From Exiguobacterium sp. s122 (GTDB taxonomy: Bacteria; Bacillota; Bacilli; Exiguobacteriales; Exiguobacteriaceae): a DNA stretch of 64,000 nucleotides. Position numbers and translations under genes: made by a program. Below, piece after piece: positions 32,100 through 40,194 of this stretch. The notes under the pieces are model-generated. The model was not told where the DNA came from. It saw only the letters and a list, made by a program, of their open reading frames with translations, and searched no databases. Location of the stretch: NCBI RefSeq assembly GCF_018618475.1, contig NZ_JACSMD010000003.1, positions 1 through 64,000 of the forward strand. Direction: 5' to 3'. Positions within the stretch are counted from its first letter, which is position 1. Each line of letters begins with the position of its first letter.

Positions 32100-32126
32100 C
32101 AAAAAAATGTAAAATGATTCTTTTAC
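32100..32126 (-). terminator. Terminator of the hemY/radical SAM operon
   Basis: On the minus strand GTAAAA and TTTTAC form a six-pair stem around GAATCA, followed by ATTTTTTTG. The stem is AT-rich, but the T run is good and it begins at the stop codon. Confidence 0.6.
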
Positions 32127-33190
32127 GTAGAGGGTTGATAGACGCAATACGGTTCTTCGGCTTTATAGTCTCCCGTCACCGCGAACGCACGGGCCCGCGA
32201 ACCGCCGCAGACGTAACGGTATTCACAATACCCGCACTTGCCGCCATGCGTATCGGGGTCTCGAAGTGAGGTGAACACCGGATGATGCCGATAAAGATCA
32301 GCGAGTGAGGATTGCTTGACGTTGCCGCAAGTGATCGGGAGAAATCCAGACGGTTGGACCTCACCGGTATGCGAGATGAAGACAAACCCGTTCCCGTCGT
32401 TCGTCCCGCGAGGCGCTTTCGCCAAATCGTCGTGCGGATGACCAATCGGCGGGAGCCCGAGTTGTTTCCGTCGCGCGTTCTCCTGACGGGCGATGCGACG
32501 ATAAAATTGGGCCTCGGTCGTTGAGATGATGAATGGGACTTCGGCTTGGAGAGCGAACGCCCAACGAAGAACCTGTTCATGTTGCTCTGGTGTGATCGGT
32601 TGTAAGAGCGAGCCCCGTCCGGTCGGGACGAGAAAGAAGAGGGTCCAGACAGAGACGCCAAGCTCTTCGACGAGTTTGGCGATCGCGGGGAGTTGGTCCA
32701 CGTTATATTCGGTGACGGTCGTATTGATTTGGAACGACATGCCTTCCTGATGGAAGTACGAAATGCCGCGAAGCGTCCGCTCGAAACTGCCGCGAGTGCC
32801 CCGGAAGTAATCGTGCGATTTGGCGTCTGACCCATCAAGGGAGAACGCCCAACGAGATAGCCCAGCCGCTTTCGCCCGTTTGACCGCATCATGGGTCACT
32901 CGCGGGGTAGCCGACGGTGTCATCGAAACGCGCATGCCAAGCGACACCGCATAACGGGTCAATTCGAATAAATCGTCACGCATGAGCGGGTCGCCACCGG
33001 TAAAAACAAGAATCGGGTTGCCCATGGCGTGAATGTCACGGATGAGTGCTTTCGCCTGATCGGTATCGAGTTCATCGGGATACCGATGATATTGGGCTTC
33101 GGCCCGGCAATGAAGGCATGACAACGCGCAGGCGCGCGTCACTTCCCAAATGACGATAAAGGGGTTGACGTTATAATCGATTCCTCTCAT
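32123..33190 (-). CDS. Radical SAM/SPASM protein linked to heme synthesis
   Basis: A 355-residue radical SAM enzyme. The cluster motif C21-x3-C25-x2-C28 (CALSCLHC) is followed by FTGGDPLMR, the SAM-binding GGE-like motif. The C-terminus has a SPASM-type set C288, C319-x2-C322-x5-C328 and C349, which should hold at least one auxiliary Fe-S cluster. It resembles the group containing AhbD, NirJ and many uncharacterised Bacillota proteins. It overlaps the end of hemY by four bases (ATGA), so both act in one pathway. Decarboxylation of coproheme to heme, as AhbD does, is a reasonable hypothesis; peptide or other porphyrin chemistry cannot be excluded. Confidence 0.85.
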   Translation of the reverse strand: MRGIDYNVNPFIVIWEVTRACALSCLHCRAEAQYHRYPDELDTDQAKALIRDIHAMGNPILVFTGGDPLMRDDLFELTRYAVSLGMRVSMTPSATPRVTHDAVKRAKAAGLSRWAFSLDGSDAKSHDYFRGTRGSFERTLRGISYFHQEGMSFQINTTVTEYNVDQLPAIAKLVEELGVSVWTLFFLVPTGRGSLLQPITPEQHEQVLRWAFALQAEVPFIISTTEAQFYRRIARQENARRKQLGLPPIGHPHDDLAKAPRGTNDGNGFVFISHTGEVQPSGFLPITCGNVKQSSLADLYRHHPVFTSLRDPDTHGGKCGYCEYRYVCGGSRARAFAVTGDYKAEEPYCVYQPST

Positions 33191-34551
33191 GCGAGCACCT
33201 CATTCATTTGATTCAGACGTTCGACGGCCCGTTTGGCAGAATCGACACAGTCCGGTAATCCGACTCCGTCAAGGATTGCGCCGCACGCCTCGACCCCGTC
33301 AAGTTCGGCGATGACACGATTGAACGCACGAACGTACGCTTGATGACCGACCTCATACTGGGGCATCGTATTGAGATGCCGTTCCACTTTCGTGAAGAGG
33401 GGTTTTCCGACCGGTTGGATCTTCCGTAGTTCGTTTAAGGCGAACGCCGCAATTCTCTCGTCGGCTTCATGCAACAGGCTAGGCACATGATCGGTACCGA
33501 TATAAACGCGTACCAACGCTTTGTTTTTCGGTGCCATATGTGGCCATTTCTTATGCATCCAACTGCACGCGGTCAGCGCATTGCCTTCGCCTTTCGCGAT
33601 GACGTAGCCGGTTCCGTCGAGCGCGGCGACATCGGTCTCCTTGAAAGCAGCGAGTACGGTCAAAGAAGACGTCCGTTTCAGGGCAGATAACTGTTCTGCT
33701 TCCGTTAATCCGAGCACCGGTCCGAGTGCTTCGGGAGATGTCGCGAGAATGATGCCGTCAAACGTCTCGACCGTCCCGTCCGATCGCACGACTTCATGCG
33801 GGCGAATCGCGGCGACGCGTATATTTAAATAGAGATGATCAATTGCGGGACGGAGCGCTTCAATTAACGTACCGAGCCCGTTCTGGAGCGATAAAAACTT
33901 CCCTGCCTCACGCGGTTTGGCACCGGCTTGAACGGGCGGCGTCAATGCTTTCATGCCGAGGATCAAGCTGCGTTTTTTCTGTTCAATCGTGATAAACTGA
34001 GGAAAAGTAGACTCGATGCTCATATCCTGAAGCGTCCCGTTATAAATACCTGACAAAAGCGGCTCGATCATCGACTCGACCACTTCAGAACCGAGCCGAG
34101 TCCGGAAGAACGTGTCGAGCGAAATGTCGGTCCCGTGATAGACGCGCGGGAGCACGAGGTCAAATCCGGCTCGAAACTTGCCACGCCATGTGAATAAATC
34201 GGTCTTGACCATCGGCCAAAATTTTGTCGGGATTCCCATGACGGAACCGTCCGGCATTTGACGTAGTTTTTGTCGGACGTAGATGTAAGACGTCCCGGTC
34301 TTCGAACGAACGAGTTGCTCCTCTAAGCCGAGCTCGGTGATCAAGTCGGTCAATGTCGGTTTTCGGGCCATATACCCGTCCGGCCCGCATTCAAGCACAA
34401 ATCCGTCCCGATAAATCGTTTTGATTTTCCCTCCAAGTCGATCGTTCGCTTCATACAGTGTGACGCGAGCGCCTTGCTGTTTAGCATAATAGGCGGCAGC
34501 AAGCCCGGTAATACCGCCGCCAATGATTGCGATGTGTTTCAATTCGTTCAC
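33187..34551 (-). CDS. hemY: Coproporphyrinogen III oxidase (HemY/CgoX)
   Basis: FAD enzyme of the HemG/HemY protoporphyrinogen oxidase family; in Bacillota it oxidises coproporphyrinogen III to coproporphyrin III. The 454-residue protein starts with the FAD loop IAIIGGGITGLAAAYYA, then EANDRLGGKI, and ends with the second FAD motif ILDGVGLPDCVDSAKRAV. I chose the GTG at 34551 because it places the FAD loop close to the N-terminus as in relatives; a GTG 45 bases upstream is also in frame and neither has a strong ribosome site. First gene of the two-gene operon with the radical SAM protein. Confidence 0.92.
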   Translation of the reverse strand: MNELKHIAIIGGGITGLAAAYYAKQQGARVTLYEANDRLGGKIKTIYRDGFVLECGPDGYMARKPTLTDLITELGLEEQLVRSKTGTSYIYVRQKLRQMPDGSVMGIPTKFWPMVKTDLFTWRGKFRAGFDLVLPRVYHGTDISLDTFFRTRLGSEVVESMIEPLLSGIYNGTLQDMSIESTFPQFITIEQKKRSLILGMKALTPPVQAGAKPREAGKFLSLQNGLGTLIEALRPAIDHLYLNIRVAAIRPHEVVRSDGTVETFDGIILATSPEALGPVLGLTEAEQLSALKRTSSLTVLAAFKETDVAALDGTGYVIAKGEGNALTACSWMHKKWPHMAPKNKALVRVYIGTDHVPSLLHEADERIAAFALNELRKIQPVGKPLFTKVERHLNTMPQYEVGHQAYVRAFNRVIAELDGVEACGAILDGVGLPDCVDSAKRAVERLNQMNEVLA

Positions 34552-34663
34552 CCATTTCCGTATAGTCTCATCTTTAACGGTACCGAGAATTGTCACCGAG
34601 ACATAGGATAAGTATCACACCGTTGTTAGACAAAACTGTCACGATTGAAAAGGAGGAACTGCC

Positions 34664-34828
34664 ATGCTCTCATTTTGGCTGATGGCGTCAATCGTCATCG
34701 TAGGCGTCATCACGTTCATCCTCGTGATGAATCGGCACGGTGACAAGCTCGACGGGGATGAAGAGAGTCCGCCAATTCTATGGGCCGATGACAAATGGTA
34801 TCAAGATGACGGGCCGCCGGATGGATAA
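34664..34828 (+). CDS. Very small membrane protein with acidic tail
   Basis: A 54-residue protein. One hydrophobic helix (about residues 4-22) is followed by a basic NRHGDK and then a strongly acidic tail containing PPILWADDKW and ending DDGPPDG. AAAAGGAGG sits eight bases before the ATG, one of the best ribosome sites in the window, and codon use is like its neighbours. It lies divergent from hemY and upstream of glsA. I do not recognise it; a bitopic protein with the acidic end in the cytosol is likely from the positive residues after the helix. Confidence 0.7.
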   Translation: MLSFWLMASIVIVGVITFILVMNRHGDKLDGDEESPPILWADDKWYQDDGPPDG

Positions 34829-34841
34829 CCGCGAGAAGATG

Positions 34842-34850
34842 TGGTAAGAT
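34842..34850 (+). promoter_or_regulatory. Extended -10 promoter of glsA
   Basis: TGGTAAGAT holds TAAGAT at 34845-34850 with the upstream TG of an extended -10. The glsA start is 38 bases downstream. Confidence 0.5.
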
Positions 34851-34887
34851 GTCTCGGTTGTAAACTATCGGATATGAGGTGATGATG

Positions 34888-35829
34888 ATGAACGTATTAG
34901 AACAGCAGTTGGCGCATTTGGTCGACGAGTGTCGTCCGTACACGGCTCAAGGGAAAGTGGCGGATTATATTCCCGAGCTGGCTCATGTGAAAGACGACTT
35001 ACTCGGCGTGGCAATATGTCTGCCTGACGGTTCTTACATCCATGCGGGTGACGTCCATCATAAGTTCACGATTCAAAGTGTCTCGAAGGCGCTCACGCTT
35101 TGCTATGTGTTGATGGAGTTCGGGGAAGATTATGTGTTCTCAAAAGTCGGAATGGAACCGACCGGGGACGCGTTCAACTCGATCGCAAAGCTTGAAGAGA
35201 CGGTGCCATCGAAACCGCTCAACCCGATGATCAATGCCGGTGCGCTCGCTGTCACGAGCATGATTTTAGGCGATACAGCCGAATTGAAGATTTATCAGTT
35301 CCGCCAATTTTTGGCGACGTTATTGGACGTTCCGGTCGAAGAGGTGCGCTACAACGAAAAAGTCGCCCGCTCGGAATACGAGACGACCGACTTGAACCGG
35401 GCCTTGCTCTATTTCATGCGTCATCACGGCATTGTCGAGGGTGACGTCGATGAGATTATCGATGTGTATACGAAACAGTGTGCCATCGAAATCGATTGTT
35501 TTGACTTGGCGCGGATCGGTCGCATCCTGTCCGGAAATGGGGAAGACCCGGTGACAGGCGAAGAACTGATTCCACGTCGCGTCGTCCGTATCGTCAAAGC
35601 GATCATGACGACGTGCGGCATGTACGATGCGTCGGGCGAGTTCGCCGTTCGTGTCGGGCTGCCTGGGAAAAGTGGCGTCTCTGGCGCGATTCTCGCGACC
35701 GGCAAGCATGAGCTCGGGTTGAGCGATGTCGGATTCGGCATCTTCGGCCCCGCGCTCGACTCGAAAGGCAACTCAATCGCCGGTATGAAGCTACTTGAAC
35801 TTCTCGTCGAGCGGTACACGTCTCGTTAA
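34888..35829 (+). CDS. glsA: Glutaminase A
   Basis: Serine-dependent glutaminase of the beta-lactamase fold, converting glutamine to glutamate and ammonia. The 313-residue protein has the SxxK nucleophile motif at S64-K67 (QSVSKALTL), NPMINAGALA and a C-terminal VRVGLPGKSGVSG loop. Three in-frame ATG codons follow one another; 34888 is preferred from its distance to GAGGTGAT. The stop codon overlaps, base for base, the stop of the convergent CHAD gene. Confidence 0.94.
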   Translation: MNVLEQQLAHLVDECRPYTAQGKVADYIPELAHVKDDLLGVAICLPDGSYIHAGDVHHKFTIQSVSKALTLCYVLMEFGEDYVFSKVGMEPTGDAFNSIAKLEETVPSKPLNPMINAGALAVTSMILGDTAELKIYQFRQFLATLLDVPVEEVRYNEKVARSEYETTDLNRALLYFMRHHGIVEGDVDEIIDVYTKQCAIEIDCFDLARIGRILSGNGEDPVTGEELIPRRVVRIVKAIMTTCGMYDASGEFAVRVGLPGKSGVSGAILATGKHELGLSDVGFGIFGPALDSKGNSIAGMKLLELLVERYTSR

Positions 35830-36599
35830 AGGTCGGTGTCCTTGACCGCCGCGTTGAGTTCGTCCTCAAGCGATTGAATGCGTTCGTCATACGCATCGCG
35901 GAGCTCGGGAGGCGGTGTGAAATCAGTCCACCGTAACAACAACTGGTGTTGATCGTTCACATGACCGAGCTCGGTCTGGAGCTTCTTCAATTTGTGGATT
36001 TGGTCTTTAGAGGCCGTCGCCTCATAGTTCAACAAATAGTCATGTAAATAGCGCTCGCGTTTGACGGCGAGCCGGACTTTATGGAGCGTCTCGAGCCGGT
36101 CGGTCATCTGTGACGCTTCTTCGTGAGTCTCGATTCGCTGCTTTCGTTCGCTTTTCGCTTTTTCGAGTAAGGCGGCCGTATCTTGTTTTTTGAACGCACG
36201 AAACAATTGCCCGCCAAGGAAGCGGCGCACTTGTTGGTCAAGCGATGGGGTCATTTTTTCACTGACCCGAGTCGCGAGAACGGTGCGATTGATTGCCCGT
36301 TGTCGCTCCATCTCTTCAAGAAATGCGCGGTCGAGCGCCGTGTCGGCCTCGAACGCCTCGATGAGCACGTCGCCGTCACGAACGGCCCCAAGTGCCTCCA
36401 TGAGCTGTTTCAGCTGCCGATACGTGGACGGTTTCGTCTCGTATAGTTGCATGAAGGTCAATAGCTTCCGGAGGTGCACGCGTGCCTGATGGACATCTTC
36501 GTTATTTTGAAACGTGAGCGCTTCGGTCATGTAATGATTAAACGTATTCCACGTCTCGAGCAACTCATATTTTAGTTTTTCTGCATTCCGTTGATTCAT
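35826..36599 (-). CDS. CHAD domain protein
   Basis: A 257-residue, highly charged helical protein. Two CHAD repeats are visible with their conserved basic/histidine sites: VHQARVHLRKLLTFM near residue 38 and LHKVRLAVKRERYLHDYL near 173, the latter followed by LGHVNDQHQLLL. CHAD domains bind polyphosphate; here there is no fused CYTH domain. The ATG at 36599 is chosen for its site AGAAAGGAAA; longer frames upstream run into the divergent MATE gene. It converges on glsA with a four-base overlap. Confidence 0.88.
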   Translation of the reverse strand: MNQRNAEKLKYELLETWNTFNHYMTEALTFQNNEDVHQARVHLRKLLTFMQLYETKPSTYRQLKQLMEALGAVRDGDVLIEAFEADTALDRAFLEEMERQRAINRTVLATRVSEKMTPSLDQQVRRFLGGQLFRAFKKQDTAALLEKAKSERKQRIETHEEASQMTDRLETLHKVRLAVKRERYLHDYLLNYEATASKDQIHKLKKLQTELGHVNDQHQLLLRWTDFTPPPELRDAYDERIQSLEDELNAAVKDTDL

Positions 36600-36637
36600 T
36601 CTACTGTTTCCTTTCTGAAATGAGATGAGGGTTGTCC

Positions 36638-38005
36638 ATGTATCAAACACATACGCTTCAAGAAAAAATGAAATTGTTCTTCACCATCTTCTATCCGATT
36701 TTGGTGACGCAAGTGTCCTTTTACTTAATCAGCTTCTTTGACACGGTCATGTCCGGTCGCGCCGGAGCAGTCGACTTGGCCGGTGTCGGTGTCGGTTCAA
36801 GTTTGTGGATGCCGGTCTATACAGGACTGAGCGGGATTTTACTCGCCGTCGCACCGATTGTGGCGCAAGCGCTCGGGGCGAGAAATATCCAACAGATTCA
36901 ACGGACGTTGTTCCAAGGTGTCTATTTAGCAGTCGGCTTGAGCATCGCGACACTCATCCTCGGAGCGATTCTCGTACCGACCGCGGTCGACGGGATGGGA
37001 CTGAGTGAAGAAGGAAAACGCATCGCCAAAGGCTACTTGTTCGCCCTAGGTTTCGGGGTATTGCCGATGTTTTTGTTCAACGTGTTACGCACGCTAATGG
37101 ACTCACTCGGCAAAACGCGCGTCTCGATGCTCCTTATACTATTAGGGTTACCCATTAACGTCGGTTTAAACTACATCTTCATTTTTGGAAAATTTGGTGT
37201 GCCGGCTTACGGAGGGATCGGGGCCGGGATTGCTTCGGCAATCACGTATTGGCTTCTCTTTTTCATGGCGTTCGCCTTCGTTCGAAACGGGAAGCCGTTC
37301 CTCGAATATCGTTTCTTGCGCTCGTTCGAGCGTCTGCTGTGGCCGCGTCAAAAAGAGTTGTTACAACTCGGGACACCGATCGGACTTGCGATTTTCGCAG
37401 AAGTGAGCATCTTCGCGGCGGTGACGCTTCTCTTGAGTTCGTACGGTGACAATATCGTCGCCGCGCACCAAGCGGCGATCAACTTCGCGTCGTTCGTCTA
37501 CATGTTGCCGCTCTCGGCATCAAGCGCGCTCACGATTGTCGTCGGGTATGAACTCGGGGCACGTCGTTTAAAGGACGCCGTTCGCTACGCGAAAATTGGC
37601 CTCTCGCTCTGTCTGGCCGTATCCATCTTTTCAGGGGCGTTTTTGTTTTGGCAAAACGAACGCGTCGCGGCGATTTATACGAATGATGCGGCGGTCGTCG
37701 AACTTGCCGCGCACTTCATGATTTTTGCGGTATTCTTCCAATTGTCGGACGCGGTCGCCGCTCCGATTCAAGGAATTTTGCGAGGGTTTAAAGACGTCAA
37801 CGTGACGCTCATCTTGTCGCTCATTGCGTACTGGGTGATCGGGTTACCTCTTGGTTACACGCTCGCTGAACCGTTCGGTGTCGGTCCGGACGGATACTGG
37901 ATCGGGTTGATTGCTGGTCTAGCCGCTGGGGCCGTACTCTTATTTGTTCGTCTCGTGTATATCGTCCGGCGTTATAAACCGGAACCGGTTGAAATAAAAT
38001 CATAA
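36638..38005 (+). CDS. MATE family multidrug efflux protein
   Basis: A 455-residue exporter of the MATE (NorM-like) group with twelve predicted helices in two similar halves, expelling cationic compounds in exchange for Na+ or H+. Typical points are FFDTVMSGRAGAVDLAGV near the N-terminus and the half-repeat EVSIFAAVTLLLSSYGDNIVAAHQ in the second half. The ATG at 36638 follows GATGAGG. The start codon is only 38 bases from that of the divergent CHAD gene, so its promoter must lie in or over that gene's start. Substrate unknown. Confidence 0.9.
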   Translation: MYQTHTLQEKMKLFFTIFYPILVTQVSFYLISFFDTVMSGRAGAVDLAGVGVGSSLWMPVYTGLSGILLAVAPIVAQALGARNIQQIQRTLFQGVYLAVGLSIATLILGAILVPTAVDGMGLSEEGKRIAKGYLFALGFGVLPMFLFNVLRTLMDSLGKTRVSMLLILLGLPINVGLNYIFIFGKFGVPAYGGIGAGIASAITYWLLFFMAFAFVRNGKPFLEYRFLRSFERLLWPRQKELLQLGTPIGLAIFAEVSIFAAVTLLLSSYGDNIVAAHQAAINFASFVYMLPLSASSALTIVVGYELGARRLKDAVRYAKIGLSLCLAVSIFSGAFLFWQNERVAAIYTNDAAVVELAAHFMIFAVFFQLSDAVAAPIQGILRGFKDVNVTLILSLIAYWVIGLPLGYTLAEPFGVGPDGYWIGLIAGLAAGAVLLFVRLVYIVRRYKPEPVEIKS

Positions 38006-38015
38006 TCGAATGTGG

Positions 38016-38043
38016 GGCCCAGTCAACGGACTGGGTCTTCTTT
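38016..38043 (+). terminator. Terminator of the MATE gene
   Basis: GGCCCAGTC pairs with GACTGGGTC around AACG, followed by TTCTTT. Confidence 0.75.
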
Positions 38044-38070
38044 CGTGAAACGAGACACACTTCTTATAAA

Positions 38071-38083
38071 TTGGTATATACAA
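38071..38083 (+). promoter_or_regulatory. Probable NagR (HutC-type GntR) operator
   Basis: TTGGTATATACAA is nearly palindromic and contains GTATATAC, which fits the HutC-subfamily core GTNTANAC. It lies about 60 bases upstream of nagA, near weak promoter-like elements (TATACT and TATGAT). A related site, GTCTATAA on the minus strand (42102-42109), overlaps the -10 of the gntR gene itself. Confidence 0.6.
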
Positions 38084-38144
38084 CTATACTAGTTATTTGT
38101 TATGATAATGGGGAAGAACAGTGGTAGAAAGGTGGAGATCGATG

Positions 38145-39290
38145 ATGGAGATGATCAATGCGCATATCGTCTCGGGCGACGAGACGTTCGAACGAGGCTA
38201 TATTCGAGTCAACGGGACAAAGATTGAAGCAGTGGGGGCAATGGCGGACTATGTGGCTCAAGACGAAGAAGTGCATGACTTGAATGGGGCACTCGTCACA
38301 CCGGGAATGATTGATGTCCATATCCATGGCGGATATGACGTGGACACGATGGACGCAGACGAGATGACGCTACGCCAATTGGCGAAATCAATGTATTCGG
38401 AAGGTGTGACCTCGTTTTTTGCGACGACGATCACGCAATCGCCGTCAAGCATCTCACGCGCACTTGAGGCGGCACGCCGTGTCATCGAGACGAATGATAC
38501 ATCGCTTATCGGTATCCATCTAGAAGGTCCGTTCGTGAATGTCGAGAACGCGGGGGCTCAGCCGGCCGAATACATTATCGACCCGGACGGAGAACAGTTC
38601 CGATCGTGGCAACAGGCGGCCGGAGGACACATCCGGCTCGTGACGTACGCACCGGAACGACCGGGTGCACGGACGCTTGAGGAAGCGATGCGGGAGACAG
38701 GGGCCATCGGGTCGACCGGTCATACGAACGCGACATACGCTGAAAATAAAGAGGCAGGCGTCAAACACGGGACACACCTGTACAACCAGATGCGCGGTGT
38801 GCATCACCGGGAACCGGGCACGGTCGGATATTGCCTGCTCGAACGTGACGTGATGGCAGAGATTATTCCAGACGGGATTCACAGCCGTCCAGAGATGGTC
38901 GATTTCGCCTATCGAATGAAAGGGGCAGACGGGCTCGTCGTCATCACTGATGCGATGCGGGCTAAAGGGTTACCGGACGGACGGTACGAGCTTGGCGGCC
39001 AGCCGGTCATCGTCGCGGCGGGGGCGGCGCGGTTAGAAGCAGGGAACTTGGCGGGAAGCGTGTTGACGATGGACGCGGCGTTCCGTAACATCCTTGCGTT
39101 CACCGGCTGTACGACTCAAGAAGCCGTGAAGATGACGGCGCAAAACCAAGCACGTGAATTCGGGCTGGCGGAGAAAGGGAACATCGCGAAAGGGTTTGAC
39201 GCCGATTTCGTCATCTGGGATGAATCGTTGTCTGTCAGACAAACGATTCACCGCGGGGAAGTCGTCTTTCAAAAGGAGGAACACGCATGA
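38145..39290 (+). CDS. nagA: N-acetylglucosamine-6-phosphate deacetylase
   Basis: Removes acetate from GlcNAc-6-P to give glucosamine-6-P. The 381-residue amidohydrolase contains the metal motif DVHIHGGYD, the segment GIHLEGPFV with the metal-binding glutamate, STGHTNA and the catalytic aspartate in VVITDAM. Two adjacent ATG codons are possible; 38145 fits the site GGTGGAG with seven bases between. Stop overlaps nagB (ATGA). A probable NagR operator precedes it. Confidence 0.95.
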   Translation: MEMINAHIVSGDETFERGYIRVNGTKIEAVGAMADYVAQDEEVHDLNGALVTPGMIDVHIHGGYDVDTMDADEMTLRQLAKSMYSEGVTSFFATTITQSPSSISRALEAARRVIETNDTSLIGIHLEGPFVNVENAGAQPAEYIIDPDGEQFRSWQQAAGGHIRLVTYAPERPGARTLEEAMRETGAIGSTGHTNATYAENKEAGVKHGTHLYNQMRGVHHREPGTVGYCLLERDVMAEIIPDGIHSRPEMVDFAYRMKGADGLVVITDAMRAKGLPDGRYELGGQPVIVAAGAARLEAGNLAGSVLTMDAAFRNILAFTGCTTQEAVKMTAQNQAREFGLAEKGNIAKGFDADFVIWDESLSVRQTIHRGEVVFQKEEHA

Positions 39291-40051
39291 ATATATTAGT
39301 CGCCAATACACCACAAGAGGCCGAACAGATTGCTTATACGCTCATTAAAGAACGTTTGACCGGAAAACGTGAGTTCGTTCTCGGACTCGCGACCGGGAGC
39401 ACGCCAGTCGGCATGTATAAAATGTTTAAGCAGGATCAATTGGACTGTCGTCACGTGACGAGTGTCAATTTAGATGAATACATCGGGCTTGCCCCGAACC
39501 ATCCCCAAAGCTACCATCACTTCATGGAAGAAAAACTGTTCAATGACGTGCCGTTCAAAGAAAGTCACGTGCCGCGCGGAGATGCCGCGGACCCAGAACA
39601 GGAGACGGCACGCTATGAGGCGCTCATCCGTTCGATTGGCGTCGACCTGCAATTGCTCGGCATCGGAGAGAATGGACATATCGCATTCAACGAACCGGGG
39701 ACGGCGCTCGATGCGAAGACGCACGTGACGGAATTGACGGAATCGACACGCGAGGCGAATCGGCGTTTCTTCGACTCGATTGACGATGTGCCGACCCAGG
39801 CGATCACGATGGGACTCGACACGATTATGAACGCGCGTGAAATCGTGCTCGTCGCGACCGGGACACGGAAAGCGGAAGCGGTCCATCACATGATTGAAAG
39901 CGTCCCGACCATCGATTGGCCAGCGACCATCTTACAGGCCCATCCAAGTGTAACGGTCGTCCTCGACAAGGAAGCGGCATCACAATGCGCAGAGGCGCTT
40001 CAAGCACGAGGCAATGAGGCCGCGGCTCGGTTCTTTTCGATTCGCGCTTGA
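39287..40051 (+). CDS. nagB: Glucosamine-6-phosphate deaminase
   Basis: Converts glucosamine-6-P to fructose-6-P and ammonia, feeding amino sugars into glycolysis. The 254-residue protein has LGLATGSTPVGMYK, the catalytic NLDEYIGLA and GIGENGHIAFNEPG. It overlaps nagA by four bases. Length matches the short Bacillus form without the allosteric tail of E. coli NagB. Confidence 0.95.
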   Translation: MNILVANTPQEAEQIAYTLIKERLTGKREFVLGLATGSTPVGMYKMFKQDQLDCRHVTSVNLDEYIGLAPNHPQSYHHFMEEKLFNDVPFKESHVPRGDAADPEQETARYEALIRSIGVDLQLLGIGENGHIAFNEPGTALDAKTHVTELTESTREANRRFFDSIDDVPTQAITMGLDTIMNAREIVLVATGTRKAEAVHHMIESVPTIDWPATILQAHPSVTVVLDKEAASQCAEALQARGNEAAARFFSIRA

Positions 40052-40053
40052 TC

Positions 40054-40085
40054 ACCTGCAGACTGACGTCTGCAGGTTTTTGTTT
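40054..40085 (+). terminator. Terminator of nagAB
   Basis: ACCTGCAGAC and GTCTGCAGGT form a perfect ten-pair stem around TGAC, followed by TTTTGTTTG. Confidence 0.9.
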
Positions 40086-40126
40086 GTGGGAAATTGTATG
40101 GAAATGAATTTGTCATCAAAACGTTT

Positions 40127-40155
40127 TCGACAAACAGAATAGTTTCCTCTATAAT
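40127..40155 (+). promoter_or_regulatory. Promoter of the LCP gene
   Basis: TCGACA (40127-40132) and TATAAT (40150-40155) are spaced by 17 bases; the start codon is 40 bases downstream. Confidence 0.7.
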
Positions 40156-40194
40156 AAGTGAAGCTCGTATCATTCGACCGTGAAGGAGAATAAG

